Source of the DNA: Alcanivoracaceae bacterium
Lineage (GTDB): Bacteria; Pseudomonadota; Gammaproteobacteria; Pseudomonadales; Alcanivoracaceae
Length of the DNA stretch: 64,000 nucleotides
Reading direction: 5' to 3'
Assembly: GCA_029212745.1 (NCBI GenBank)
Contig: JARGOL010000002.1
Location: forward strand, 392,133-456,132
The position numbers and the translations under genes are program-made. The notes under the pieces are model-generated. The model did not search any database, had not been told where the DNA came from, and was given only the letters and a program-made list of their open reading frames with translations. Below, piece after piece: positions 1-10,440 of the stretch. Every line of letters begins with the position of its first letter. Positions within the stretch are counted from its first letter, which is position 1.

Positions 1-1034
1 CCCGGGTCTATGGTCCGGATACCTGGATGCCTGAAGAGACCCTCGAAGCGCTGCGCGAGTTCATCGTCAGCATCAAGGGCCCGCTGACCACACCCGTGGG
101 CGGGGGAATACGTTCCCTCAACGTGGCATTGCGCCAGGAGCTGGACCTGTACGTCTGTATGCGTCCGGTACGCTGGTTTGAGGGTGTGCCGAGCCCGGTC
201 ACGCACCCCGAACTCACGGACATGATCATTTTCCGCGAGAACTCCGAAGACATCTATGCCGGCATCGAGTGGGCTGCAGACAGTCCTGAAGCCACCAAGC
301 TGATCCGCTTTTTGCGTGAGGAAATGGGCGTCAAGAACATCCGTTTCCCGGAAGGGTGCGGCATTGGCATCAAACCGGTGTCACGCGAAGGTACCCAGCG
401 ACTGGTTCGCAAGGCAATCCAGTACGCCATCGACAATGACAAGGATTCGGTGACGCTTGTCCACAAGGGCAACATCATGAAATACACCGAGGGTGCCTTC
501 AAGGATTGGGGCTACCAGCTCGCCGGCGAGCGGTTCGGTGCCGAGCTGCTGGACGGCGGCCCGTGGATGACCTTCAAGAACCCGAAGACGGGCAGGGACA
601 TTGTCGTCAAGGATGTGATCGCGGATGCGTTCCTGCAGCAGATTCTCATGCGTCCGGCAGATTACAGCGTGATTGCGACGCTCAACCTGAACGGCGATTA
701 CATTTCGGATGCACTGGCGGCAGAAGTCGGTGGCATTGGCATTGCGCCCGGCGCCAACATTGGTGGATCGGTGGCCATGTTCGAGGCCACGCACGGTACC
801 GCGCCCAAGTATGCCGGCCAGGACAAGGTCAATCCGGGTTCCCTGATCCTGTCCGCCGAAATGATGCTGCGCCACATGGGCTGGAACGAAGCGGCGGATT
901 TGATTATCGCCGGCATGGAAGGGGCAATCGCTGCTAAAACAGTGACTTACGATTTCGAGCGATTGATGCCCGACGCCACATTGCTGAAATGTTCACAGTT
1001 CGGCGATGCGGTCATCGAGCATATGGGCCTGTAA
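1..1034 (+). CDS. icd: NADP-dependent isocitrate dehydrogenase, 5' truncated by window
   Basis: TCA-cycle enzyme converting isocitrate to 2-oxoglutarate with NADP+. The frame is open from base 3, so the start codon lies upstream; 343 residues are visible against about 416 in the E. coli enzyme, so roughly 73 N-terminal residues are missing. Visible family landmarks are GIRSLN (the serine that AceK phosphorylates in E. coli), the [13 protein letters not shown] segment, [31 protein letters not shown] and the cofactor-side [20 protein letters not shown]. The ATG at 27 is an internal methionine, not the start. It converges on cspD with only 8 nt between stops. Recognition is by close similarity to E. 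coli Icd as I recall it. Confidence 0.97.
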   Translation, partial: RVYGPDTWMPEETLEALREFIVSIKGPLTTPVGGGIRSLNVALRQELDLYVCMRPVRWFEGVPSPVTHPELTDMIIFRENSEDIYAGIEWAADSPEATKLIRFLREEMGVKNIRFPEGCGIGIKPVSREGTQRLVRKAIQYAIDNDKDSVTLVHKGNIMKYTEGAFKDWGYQLAGERFGAELLDGGPWMTFKNPKTGRDIVVKDVIADAFLQQILMRPADYSVIATLNLNGDYISDALAAEVGGIGIAPGANIGGSVAMFEATHGTAPKYAGQDKVNPGSLILSAEMMLRHMGWNEAADLIIAGMEGAIAAKTVTYDFERLMPDATLLKCSQFGDAVIEHMGL

Positions 1035-1042
1035 GGCGCCGT

Positions 1043-1282
1043 TCAGTCGCCCGGCTCTGAGCCAGCCGTGGCCTCTTCCGATACCGGCATGAGGTTCACG
1101 GCATGGTAGCCCTTGTCGGCTTCCTGCACCTCGTACTGCACCGGCTGTCCGGCCTTGAGGCTGCGATAGCCGTCCATCTGGATGTAGGAGTAGTGGACAA
1201 AAAGGTCGTCCCCACCTTCATCTGGCCTGACAAAGCCGTATCCCTTGGCGTTGTTGAACCACTTCACTTTTCCCGTCGCCAT
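1043..1282 (-). CDS. cspD: Cold-shock domain protein, CspD-like
   Basis: 79-residue single cold-shock domain, a five-strand OB fold binding single-stranded nucleic acid. RNP1 (KGYGFV, about residues 13-18) and RNP2 (DLFVHY, about 26-31) are intact and the protein begins MATGKVKWFNN. A short acidic tail (SEEATAGSEPGD) follows the domain. Placement between icd and clpS is where Pseudomonas carries cspD, which is why I prefer cspD to a generic csp; in E. coli CspD inhibits replication in stationary phase. An AGGAAGG sequence about 12 nt upstream of the ATG could be the ribosome-binding site. Divergent from clpS. Confidence 0.9.
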   Translation of the reverse strand: MATGKVKWFNNAKGYGFVRPDEGGDDLFVHYSYIQMDGYRSLKAGQPVQYEVQEADKGYHAVNLMPVSEEATAGSEPGD

Positions 1283-1363
1283 GGCGTTACCCCTGCCTTC
1301 CTGCTGGCGTGATTCTTGTCATTGATTTTTTTCTTATGACCACCACTTCACTGTCTCTGGTGT

Positions 1364-1379
1364 ACACTGGAAACAGTGT
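1364..1379 (+). other. Short hairpin with GAAA loop in the clpS leader
   Basis: ACACTG-gaaa-CAGTGT forms a perfect 6-bp stem closed by a GNRA-type tetraloop in the 244-nt gap between divergent cspD and clpS. A further CACTGT half-site lies at about 1349. It could be an mRNA leader hairpin or half of an operator. The rest of 1283-1526 shows an AT-rich stretch around 1321-1340 that probably holds promoter elements, but no hexamer pair with convincing spacing. Confidence 0.35.
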
Positions 1380-1526
1380 CAAAAAGGGTGATTCGTACAA
1401 CTTTTAACCAGCCCGGGTGGGGTGTCAAGCCCCGTCGCCACGCCGACCACCGGTTGTCGTGGCACGCCAGTCGGCAGTCTTCACAGTTGCCGGGGAACGG
1501 GCAGGGCAGTAAAACGGTATTAACGC

Positions 1527-1895
1527 ATGACAGTTTTCACGAACCAGTTTCCAGACAGCCGGTTCCAGGGCGGCGACGATGAGCCCGGCGGGCCGGAACG
1601 CCACCATGATCTGGTGGTCGAAGAAGTCAGGCCCAAGGTCAAGAAGCCGCCCATGTACAAGGTGGTGATGATGAACGACGACTACACACCGATGGACTTT
1701 GTCGTCGAGGTACTGGAAGGCTTTTTCAGCATGGACAGGGAGAAGGCCACGCGAGTGATGCTGACCGTGCACACTGAGGGAAAAGCGGTTTGCGGGATAT
1801 TTACAAGGGATGTGGCAGAAACGAAGGCAGCCCAGGTGATCGACTATGCCCGGGAAAACAGCCATCCGCTGATGTGCCAGGTGGAAATGGCCTGA
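1527..1895 (+). CDS. clpS: ClpS, N-degron adaptor of ClpAP
   Basis: 122-residue adaptor that binds proteins with N-terminal Leu, Phe, Tyr or Trp and hands them to ClpA. The disordered N-terminal extension (about 1-40) is followed by the ClpS core. The core has [19 protein letters not shown], where NDDYTPM lines the N-degron pocket, and the conserved [21 protein letters not shown]. Start: an ATG at 1527 after ACGGTATTAACGC, with no strong Shine-Dalgarno; a longer frame from 1376 lacks family similarity. clpA follows after 39 nt, so the two are probably co-transcribed as in E. coli. Aat and Bpt, which create ClpS substrates, lie 3-4 kb downstream on the other strand. Confidence 0.96.
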   Translation: MTVFTNQFPDSRFQGGDDEPGGPERHHDLVVEEVRPKVKKPPMYKVVMMNDDYTPMDFVVEVLEGFFSMDREKATRVMLTVHTEGKAVCGIFTRDVAETKAAQVIDYARENSHPLMCQVEMA

Positions 1896-1934
1896 AGCGG
1901 GCAATGATTGCTCACAGATCAAGAGGTGGCCGCG

Positions 1935-4205
1935 ATGTTAAGTAAAGAGCTGGAAGTGACCCTCAACGATGCGTTCCGCCATGCGCGCAGCCATCGCCAT
2001 GAATTCATGACTGTTGAGCATTTGCTGCTGGCGCTGCTCGAAAACGATTCCGCCGTGGAGGTGCTGACGGCCTGCGGCGCCGACATAGACGAGCTGCGCG
2101 TGTCGCTGTCGCAGTTCATCGATGACACCACGCCCATGATCCCTGACGACGATCCCGACCGTGACACCCAGCCGACGCTGGGCTTCCAGCGGGTGCTGCA
2201 GCGTGCCGTGTTCCATGTGCAGAGTTCCGGCAAGCGCGAAGTGACAGGGGCCAATGTCCTGGTCGCCATATTCAGCGAGCAGGAAAGCCAGGCCGTGTAT
2301 TTTCTTGGTGTACAGAATGTGCACCGGCTGGATGTGGTCAACTACATCAGCCATGGCATTTCCAAGATCAGCGAGGGCGACGATGCCCAGCCCGCTGCCG
2401 AAGAGCAGGCCGCCGACGAGGCCTCCGAGGGTGGCAGTGCCAGCCCGTTGGAGAGCTACGCGGTAAATCTCAACCAGCTGGCTGCCGAAGGGCGCATTGA
2501 TCCGCTCATTGGCCGCAGCTTCGAAATCGAACGGGCGGCACAGATTCTCTGCCGTCGCCGCAAGAACAACCCGTTGCTGGTGGGTGAGCCCGGGGTGGGC
2601 AAGACCGCCATTGCCGAAGGGCTGGCCTGGATGATCACCGAAGAACAGGTGCCGGAGCCGCTGGCAGATGCGGTGGTCTACTCGCTGGACATGGGTGCAT
2701 TGCTGGCCGGGACCAAATACCGGGGCGACTTCGAAAAGCGCTTCAAGGCACTGATCAACGAGCTGCGCAAGCAGGAAAACGCGGTGCTCTTCATTGACGA
2801 GATCCACACCATCATCGGCGCCGGCGCGGCCAGCGGCGGTGTCATGGATGCGTCCAACCTGCTCAAGCCGGCATTGGCCTCGGGCGAGATCAAGTGCATG
2901 GGTTCGACCACCTTCCAGGAGTACCGCGGCATCTTCGAGAAGGACAGGGCCCTGTCACGGCGATTCCAGAAGATTGATGTGGTGGAGCCCACCGTGGAGG
3001 AAACGGTGGGCATCCTGCGCGGACTGAAGTCGCGCTTTGAGCAACACCACAATGTGGAATATTCCGATGAGTCCCTGCGCGTGGCTGCCGAGCTTTCTGC
3101 GCGCTACATCAATGACCGTCACCTGCCGGACAAAGCCATCGACGTGATCGATGAGGTGGGTGCCTGGCAGCGGCTGCGCCCGGAAGATGAGCGCAAGCAC
3201 ACCATTGAGGTGGAGGACGTGGAGTCCATCGTTGCCAAGATTGCCCGCATTCCGCCCAAGTCCGTCTCTGCGTCAGACAAGCAGGTGCTGGCCAATCTGG
3301 AACGCGACCTGCGCATGACCGTGTTCGGGCAGGACGAGGCGATTACCGCCATGGCGGCTGCGATCAAGCTGTCACGAGCCGGATTGAAAGCGCCTGACAA
3401 GCCGGTGGGCAGTTTCATGTTTGCCGGCCCCACCGGGGTGGGCAAGACAGAAGTGTGCCGTCAGCTGGCCAATGCCATGGGCGTGGAGCTGGTGCGATTC
3501 GACATGTCCGAGTACATGGAGCGGCACACGGTAAGCCGACTGATTGGTGCGCCCCCGGGGTACGTTGGCTATGACCAGGGTGGCCTGCTGACCGAGGCCA
3601 TTACCAAGACACCGCACTGCGTGCTGTTGCTGGATGAGATCGAGAAAGCGCATCCGGAAGTGTTCAACCTGCTTCTGCAGGTCATGGACCATGCCACCCT
3701 GACCGACAACAACGGTCGCAAGGCAGATTTCCGCAACGTGATCCTGATCATGACCACCAACGCTGGCGCCGAGGCAATGAGTCGGCCGTCCATCGGCTTT
3801 ACCCAGCAGGATCACTCCTCTGACGGCATGGAAATCCTGAAAAAGGCGTTCACACCGGAGTTCCGCAACCGGCTTGATGCCATTATCCAGTTCAAGGCCC
3901 TGGACGCGCGCACCATCCTCAACGTGGTGGACAAGTTCCTGGTGGAACTGCAGGCGCAACTGGATGACCGTGGCGTGGTGCTGGACGTCAACGCCGATGC
4001 CCGCGCATGGCTGGCCGAGAAAGGCTATGACCCGGAAATGGGTGCGCGCCCCATGGCGCGCGTCATCCAGGAGCAATTGAAGAAGCCGCTGGCCGAGAAG
4101 CTGCTGTTTGGCGAACTGGCCGAACACGGTGGCACCGTGATTGTCGGGGTCGACGACCAGGGCCTGAGCATGGATGTGCGCGCCAATACACCGGAGCCCG
4201 TGTAA
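1935..4205 (+). CDS. clpA: ClpA, ATPase subunit of ClpAP protease
   Basis: 756-residue AAA+ unfoldase that feeds substrates into ClpP. Domain order: Clp N-domain repeats (about 1-142, beginning MLSKELEVTLNDAF), D1 ATPase with Walker A GEPGVGKT near residue 216 and Walker B LFIDEIHT, then D2 with Walker A GPTGVGKT near 498 and LLLDEIEKAHP. The ClpP-docking loop region and the C-terminal D2 small domain are present, and length equals that of E. coli ClpA. I chose the ATG at 1935 because it gives the family N-terminus and has AAGAGGTGG just upstream; a TTG at 1908 would add nine unrelated residues. Confidence 0.98.
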   Translation: MLSKELEVTLNDAFRHARSHRHEFMTVEHLLLALLENDSAVEVLTACGADIDELRVSLSQFIDDTTPMIPDDDPDRDTQPTLGFQRVLQRAVFHVQSSGKREVTGANVLVAIFSEQESQAVYFLGVQNVHRLDVVNYISHGISKISEGDDAQPAAEEQAADEASEGGSASPLESYAVNLNQLAAEGRIDPLIGRSFEIERAAQILCRRRKNNPLLVGEPGVGKTAIAEGLAWMITEEQVPEPLADAVVYSLDMGALLAGTKYRGDFEKRFKALINELRKQENAVLFIDEIHTIIGAGAASGGVMDASNLLKPALASGEIKCMGSTTFQEYRGIFEKDRALSRRFQKIDVVEPTVEETVGILRGLKSRFEQHHNVEYSDESLRVAAELSARYINDRHLPDKAIDVIDEVGAWQRLRPEDERKHTIEVEDVESIVAKIARIPPKSVSASDKQVLANLERDLRMTVFGQDEAITAMAAAIKLSRAGLKAPDKPVGSFMFAGPTGVGKTEVCRQLANAMGVELVRFDMSEYMERHTVSRLIGAPPGYVGYDQGGLLTEAITKTPHCVLLLDEIEKAHPEVFNLLLQVMDHATLTDNNGRKADFRNVILIMTTNAGAEAMSRPSIGFTQQDHSSDGMEILKKAFTPEFRNRLDAIIQFKALDARTILNVVDKFLVELQAQLDDRGVVLDVNADARAWLAEKGYDPEMGARPMARVIQEQLKKPLAEKLLFGELAEHGGTVIVGVDDQGLSMDVRANTPEPV

Positions 4206-4233
4206 CGGGTGAGCGCCAGTAGAGGAGAGTGGG

Positions 4234-4258
4234 CCGGGCCGGCGTCAGCCGGTCCCGG
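4234..4258. terminator. Stem-loop between convergent clpA and infA
   Basis: Imperfect GC-rich hairpin with arms CCGGGCCGGC and GCCGGTCCCGG around a GTCA loop, filling the gap between the two converging stop codons. There is no U-tract on either strand, so it may act as a shared bidirectional stem or not terminate at all. Confidence 0.35.
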
Positions 4259-4477
4259 TTACTTCATGCGGAAGGTAATCCGACCCTTGCTCAGGTCGTA
4301 AGGTGACATTTCAACTTTTACACGGTCGCCGGTGAGGATGCGGATGTAGTGTTTGCGCATCTTGCCGGAGATGTGCGCAATCAGCACATGACCGTTGTCC
4401 AGTTTTACTCGGAACATGGTGTTAGGCAGGGTCTCGACGACCACGCCTTCCAGTTCTATCTGCTCTTCTTTCGCCAT
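4259..4477 (-). CDS. infA: Translation initiation factor IF-1
   Basis: 72-residue S1/OB-fold protein that binds the 30S A site during initiation. It begins [19 protein letters not shown] and ends in [10 protein letters not shown], matching IF-1 along its full length, with the RNA-binding [13 protein letters not shown] segment present. It is the last gene of the leftward trxB-aat-bpt-infA cluster and converges on clpA. The 84-nt gap to bpt may give it its own promoter. Confidence 0.98.
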   Translation of the reverse strand: MAKEEQIELEGVVVETLPNTMFRVKLDNGHVLIAHISGKMRKHYIRILTGDRVKVEMSPYDLSKGRITFRMK

Positions 4478-4561
4478 GCAGCTACTGTCCCTTCCGGGTC
4501 TCTGCTCAAAGGAGGCGCAATTTTGCCCGAAAAGACCGCGCCCTGCAAAGTGTCCTGACGG

Positions 4562-5266
4562 TTATTCCGGCGACCAGCGGCCGAGACGGTAGTGCTCAAG
4601 GGGCTGGAACTGGTCCTTGTAGTTCATCTTGTTGCAGTCGCGTATCCAGTATCCCAGGTAAAGGTAGGGCAGGCCGCGGTCGCGGGCATGCTCGATCTGC
4701 CAGAGAACCGCCAGTGTTCCCGGGCTGCGGTGGCCCTCATCCGGGTCAAAGAAGGTGTAGACCGCCGACAGGCCATCATCAAGAACGTCGACCACTGCCA
4801 CGGCCACGAGCTGCTCGTCACGTCGAAACTCGAAGAAGCGGGTGTCACCCCAGCTGCACATCAGAAAACCGTTGAACTGCTCTTCCGACGGCGGGTACAT
4901 GTCCCCGTCACCATGGCGGTGCTCGATGTAACGCGCATACAGGCGGTAGATTTCGCGCGTGAACCGGGCCGGACGGATTTCCAGCTGCAGGTCCTCATTG
5001 GCGCGCCAGATGCGACGGTGACGACGCCGGGTGGTGAAATCCGACGTGCGCACGCGCACCGGCACACAGGCACTGCAGCCATCACAGTAGGGCCGGTAGA
5101 GGTAATCGCCGCTGCGCCGGAACCCTTGCCGTGACAGGTCACTGTACAGGCGATTGGTGACGCGAGCCTGCGGATCCACAAACAGCGTCGACGCCTGACG
5201 GTCCTCCAGGTAGCTGCAGGCATGCGCCGGGGTGCGGAAAAATCTCAATGTCGCCAGATCGGTCAT
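4562..5266 (-). CDS. bpt: Bpt, leucyltransferase for N-terminal Asp/Glu
   Basis: 234-residue aminoacyl-tRNA-protein transferase of the ATE/Bpt family. In characterised Vibrio Bpt the enzyme adds Leu from Leu-tRNA to N-terminal Asp or Glu, turning them into ClpS substrates. Visible landmarks are the cysteine pair YCDGCSACVPVRV (about residues 59-71), GDGDMYPPSEEQFNGFL, and the C-terminal GNAT-like part with YTFFDPDEGHRSPGTLAVLWQI, YLYLGYWI and CNKMNYKDQFQPLE. It lies 24 nt downstream of aat. E. coli lacks this gene; Pseudomonas has it in the same position. Confidence 0.95.
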   Translation of the reverse strand: MTDLATLRFFRTPAHACSYLEDRQASTLFVDPQARVTNRLYSDLSRQGFRRSGDYLYRPYCDGCSACVPVRVRTSDFTTRRRHRRIWRANEDLQLEIRPARFTREIYRLYARYIEHRHGDGDMYPPSEEQFNGFLMCSWGDTRFFEFRRDEQLVAVAVVDVLDDGLSAVYTFFDPDEGHRSPGTLAVLWQIEHARDRGLPYLYLGYWIRDCNKMNYKDQFQPLEHYRLGRWSPE

Positions 5267-5290
5267 GTCTGCAGTCTGAATCGGCTCGCG

Positions 5291-6019
5291 TCATCCCAGT
5301 GTAAATGCCTCGACAAAGTCGTCAAAAGCGCGGATGGACAGGCGGTCCCAATGTGCGGGCCGGGGGCGGGCGTCGCCGAGCCGCGCAATGAACGTCTGGC
5401 GGGGCATGTTGGAGGCGCCCAGTCGCTGCAGGTGGGCGGTTTCCACCTGGCAGTCCACCTGGTCGATGCCGAGGGCGGGACTGAGCGCGCAAAGCAGAGC
5501 CAGCGCGGCCTTGGAGGCGTCGCTGGCATGGCTGAACATGGACTCGCCGAAGAAAGTGCTGCCCAGGCAGATGCCATACAGGCCGCCCACCAGCTCGTCG
5601 CGCTGCCAGACCTCGACGCTGTGCGCGTGGCCTGCCAGATGCATGGCGTTGTAGGCGCGCGACATCGCCGGCACGATCCAGGTGCCGGTTTCGCCGTGGC
5701 GCGGCGTGCTTGCGCAGGCGTCCAGGACGGCGGGGAAGGCGTGATCCAGGGAAAAGCGGAAATCGCCACGGCGCAGCCGTTTTGCCAGGCTGCGCTGGCA
5801 GTGGAAGTCAGCCGGGTCCAGCACCAGACGGGGGTCCGGGCTCCACCAGAGAATCGGGTCGCCGTCAGAAAACCAGGGAAAGATGCCCCGGGCATAGGCC
5901 CGGAGCAGGGTGTCGCAACTGAGGTCCCCGCCTGCGGCCAGCAGGCCATCCGGTTCCGCCAGTGCCTGGGACACCGGCGGAAACGGGTCACCCGGGGCCA
6001 GCAGGGGCAGGGCGGTCAC
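5291..6019 (-). CDS. aat: Aat, leucyl/phenylalanyl-tRNA-protein transferase
   Basis: 242-residue enzyme that adds Leu or Phe from aminoacyl-tRNA to proteins with N-terminal Arg or Lys, completing the N-degron pathway with ClpS-ClpA. Family segments include LLAAGGDLSCDTLLRAYARG, GIFPWF, ILWWSPDPR and VEVWQRDELVGGLYG. The start is a GTG at 6019, immediately after the trxB stop at 6022-6024, implying translational coupling. Length matches E. coli Aat (234) with a few extra C-terminal residues. Confidence 0.97.
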   Translation of the reverse strand: MTALPLLAPGDPFPPVSQALAEPDGLLAAGGDLSCDTLLRAYARGIFPWFSDGDPILWWSPDPRLVLDPADFHCQRSLAKRLRRGDFRFSLDHAFPAVLDACASTPRHGETGTWIVPAMSRAYNAMHLAGHAHSVEVWQRDELVGGLYGICLGSTFFGESMFSHASDASKAALALLCALSPALGIDQVDCQVETAHLQRLGASNMPRQTFIARLGDARPRPAHWDRLSIRAFDDFVEAFTLG

Positions 6020-6021
6020 GC

Positions 6022-7458
<1,437 letters not shown>

Positions 7459-9792
7459 TTGAGTAAATCACGAGCAGCAGCCTCTGCCCCGGACACGCCG
7501 GTCTGGCAACGTACCCTTCAGCGTGGGCTGATGGAGGGGCTGGTACTGGCACTGATCGCCCTGTCGGCCTATCTGTTGCTTGCCCTGGCGACATTCAGCC
7601 CGGACGACCGTGGCTGGTTCAAGGAAGGTTCGCCCTCCGCGCCGGTGACCAACGCCGGCGGTGTCTTCGGGGCCTATTCAGCAGACATCCTGTTTGGCCT
7701 GTTCGGGTACCTGGCGTTCCTGTTTCCGCTGCTGGTGGCGTTCTGGGCATTCCGGGTGCTGCGCGAGCGCCATGCCGGCCTGACCGGTTCCTGGCCCATG
7801 TTCAGTGTGCGCCTGGCCGGCTTCCTGTTCACCATGGTGGCGGGCACCGGGCTGGCACACATGCACCTGGCCGGCAACGGCAGCGTGCTGCCTGCGGATG
7901 CCGGCGGCATTCTCGGCAAGGAGATGGGCCTTGCTGCCCTGGGCGTGTTCAACCCGCTGGGCGGCACGCTGATGCTGGTGACCCTGTTCCTGATCGGCGT
8001 GACCATCTTCACTGATATCAGCTGGATAAGGCTGTCTGAACGGATTGGTGCCGTGACGCTGGCGTTCTTCGAGAAGGTGCCGGGCTGGATTCGCCACTGG
8101 CGCCGCCAGCGCGTGGCCCGTAAACAGACCCGCGAAGTGCAGACCCAGCGCAAGGCCGTGATCGACGAAGCCCGGAAAAAGGCGGCCACCCGCAAACCGC
8201 CGGAAATTGCCAAGCCGGTGCAGAAGGTGGAGAAGAGCGCCCGGGTGCAGAAAGAGCGCCAGCAGCCCCTTTTTACGGCGCAGGTCAGTGGCGAATTGCC
8301 GCAGCTGGCCCTGCTTGATGGTGTTGATGACGATGCCCGCGGTGGCTTTTCCGAGGAAGCGCTGGAGGGGATGTCCCGGCTGCTGGAAATCAAGCTGAAG
8401 GATTTCAATATCGAGGCCGAGGTGGTGGCCGTGCAGCCCGGCCCGGTGATTACGCGCTTCGAGATACAGCCCGCGCCGGGCATCAAGGTCAGCAAGATAT
8501 CCAACCTGGCCAAGGACCTGGCACGCTCCCTCGCCGTGGTATCTGTTCGCGTGGTCGAAGTGATCCCGGGCAAGACCACCGTCGGCATCGAGATTCCCAA
8601 CGAGCAACGGGAGATGATCCGCTTTACCGAGGCGGTGTCATCAAAGGCCTTTGACGAAAACAGCTCGCCGCTGGTGATGGCGCTGGGCAAGGATATCAGT
8701 GGCCAGCCGGTGGTGGCGGACCTGGCCAAGATGCCGCACCTGCTGGTGGCCGGCACCACCGGCTCGGGCAAGTCTGTGGGCCTGAATGCCATGCTGCTGT
8801 CGGTGTTGTTCAAGGCAGCGCCTGATGAAGTGCGCATGATCCTGATTGACCCGAAGATGCTGGAACTGGCGGTCTATGACGGCATTCCCCACCTGCTGAC
8901 ACCGGTGGTGACGGACATGAAGGACGCCGCCGCGGCACTGCGGTGGGGTGTGGCGGAAATGGAGCGGCGCTACAAGCTGATGGCGTCGCTGGGTGTGCGC
9001 AATATCGCCGGTTACAACCGCAAGGTCGTGGAAGCCGAGAAGCGTGGCGAGCCGATCAAGGACCCGATGTGGAAACCGGACGATCCCATGAATGTGGACG
9101 AGCCGGCACCCTTGCTGGAAAAACTGCCGTACATCGTCATTGTCGTGGACGAGTTCGCCGACATGATGATGATCGTCGGCAAGAAAGTGGAAGAGCTGAT
9201 CGCCCGTATCGCCCAGAAAGCCCGGGCAGCGGGGATCCACCTGATACTTGCCACACAGCGGCCGTCGGTAGATGTCATCACTGGCCTGATCAAGGCCAAT
9301 GTACCGTCGCGCATGGCATTCCAGGTGTCATCCAAGATCGATTCGCGCACCGTGCTCGACCAGGGCGGGGCAGAACAGCTGCTCGGCCATGGTGACATGC
9401 TTTATTTGCCTGCCGGCACCAGTGTGCCGGAACGAGTGCACGGCGCGTTTGTCTCAGATGAGGAGGTGCACCGCGTCTGCGATGACTGGCGCAAGCGCGG
9501 CGAGCCGAATTACCTTGAGGAAGTGCTGGAAGGCGGCACGGCTGACGGCGGTGCAGGTATTCCCGGCTTCGACGAAGGCGGCGACGATGCCGAGCAGGAT
9601 GCCCTGTATGACGAGGCCGTGGCCTACGTGCTGCAGTCCCGGCGGGCGTCCATTTCCTCGGTACAGCGCAAGCTCAAGATTGGCTACAACCGGGCCGCCC
9701 GGTTGGTGGAAGCCATGGAAATGGCCGGGGTGGTCAGTGCGCCCGGGCATAATGGCCAGCGCGAAGTCGTGGCGCCGGGCCCGCAGGACTAA
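7459..9792 (+). CDS. ftsK: DNA translocase FtsK
   Basis: 777-residue septal DNA pump that clears chromosome termini and activates XerCD at dif. The N-terminus carries about four membrane segments (roughly residues 22-180), followed by a short charged linker (about 200-275) much smaller than in E. coli, then the RecA-like motor with Walker A GTTGSGKS near residue 432 and Walker [13 protein letters not shown]. The C-terminal winged-helix gamma domain ([20 protein letters not shown], about 725-744) reads KOPS. The start is a TTG at 7459 after an AT-rich leader; no closer ATG gives a full membrane domain. lolA and rarA follow closely. Confidence 0.97.
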   Translation: MSKSRAAASAPDTPVWQRTLQRGLMEGLVLALIALSAYLLLALATFSPDDRGWFKEGSPSAPVTNAGGVFGAYSADILFGLFGYLAFLFPLLVAFWAFRVLRERHAGLTGSWPMFSVRLAGFLFTMVAGTGLAHMHLAGNGSVLPADAGGILGKEMGLAALGVFNPLGGTLMLVTLFLIGVTIFTDISWIRLSERIGAVTLAFFEKVPGWIRHWRRQRVARKQTREVQTQRKAVIDEARKKAATRKPPEIAKPVQKVEKSARVQKERQQPLFTAQVSGELPQLALLDGVDDDARGGFSEEALEGMSRLLEIKLKDFNIEAEVVAVQPGPVITRFEIQPAPGIKVSKISNLAKDLARSLAVVSVRVVEVIPGKTTVGIEIPNEQREMIRFTEAVSSKAFDENSSPLVMALGKDISGQPVVADLAKMPHLLVAGTTGSGKSVGLNAMLLSVLFKAAPDEVRMILIDPKMLELAVYDGIPHLLTPVVTDMKDAAAALRWGVAEMERRYKLMASLGVRNIAGYNRKVVEAEKRGEPIKDPMWKPDDPMNVDEPAPLLEKLPYIVIVVDEFADMMMIVGKKVEELIARIAQKARAAGIHLILATQRPSVDVITGLIKANVPSRMAFQVSSKIDSRTVLDQGGAEQLLGHGDMLYLPAGTSVPERVHGAFVSDEEVHRVCDDWRKRGEPNYLEEVLEGGTADGGAGIPGFDEGGDDAEQDALYDEAVAYVLQSRRASISSVQRKLKIGYNRAARLVEAMEMAGVVSAPGHNGQREVVAPGPQD

Positions 9793-9807
9793 CACGGAAG
9801 GACAACT

Positions 9808-10440
9808 ATGCAGTTTCTGACCAGGGTGGGCCTGCTGGCTTGCCTGTTGATGCCGCCGCTGGCGTCTGCCAGTGATGAAGCCACCACAGCGCTGGTGCGG
9901 ACCCTGGCTGACATCCAGTCAGTACAGGCACGCTTCGAGCAGACCATCCTCGATGCGGCAGGGGACTCCCTGCAGGAGGCCACCGGCAGCATGATGCTGG
10001 CGCGCGGCAACCGTTTCCGCTGGCAGACAGAACAACCCTTCGAGCAACTGGCGGTCTCCGACGGCACCACGGTGTGGGTTTATGACCGCGACCTGGAGCA
10101 GGTGATCGTCAAGCCGATCGAACTGGACAGCGCCAACACCCCGGCGCTCCTGTTTGCCGGCGACCCGGGCAAGGTGGCCCAGGCGTTCACCGTGCGCGAA
10201 CTGGAATCCGATGGCGGCCTGACAAGCTGGCGCCTGTCGCCACGCTCGGATGAAGCGCTGTTCACCGAGCTGGACATTACCTTCGAGAACGGTGCGCCCG
10301 TACACATGCGCATGGAAGACGCACTTGGCCAGCAGACCGGCATCGTCTTTCGCGACGCACGCATCAACGGCACCGTCGACGCGGCGGCGTTCCTGTTCGA
10401 GCCACCGCCGGGCACCGACGTCATCCAGCAGGGACCATGA
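9808..10440 (+). CDS. lolA: Outer-membrane lipoprotein carrier LolA
   Basis: 210-residue periplasmic chaperone that carries lipoproteins from LolCDE to LolB. A signal peptide (MQFLTRVGLLACLLMPPLAS, cleavage near ASA-SDE) precedes the half-barrel. Landmarks are RFEQTILDAAG, RGNRFRWQTEQPFEQL and VWVYDRDLEQVIV. It starts 15 nt after ftsK and overlaps rarA by the 4-nt ATGA, the order found in Pseudomonas and E. coli. Confidence 0.95.
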   Translation: MQFLTRVGLLACLLMPPLASASDEATTALVRTLADIQSVQARFEQTILDAAGDSLQEATGSMMLARGNRFRWQTEQPFEQLAVSDGTTVWVYDRDLEQVIVKPIELDSANTPALLFAGDPGKVAQAFTVRELESDGGLTSWRLSPRSDEALFTELDITFENGAPVHMRMEDALGQQTGIVFRDARINGTVDAAAFLFEPPPGTDVIQQGP

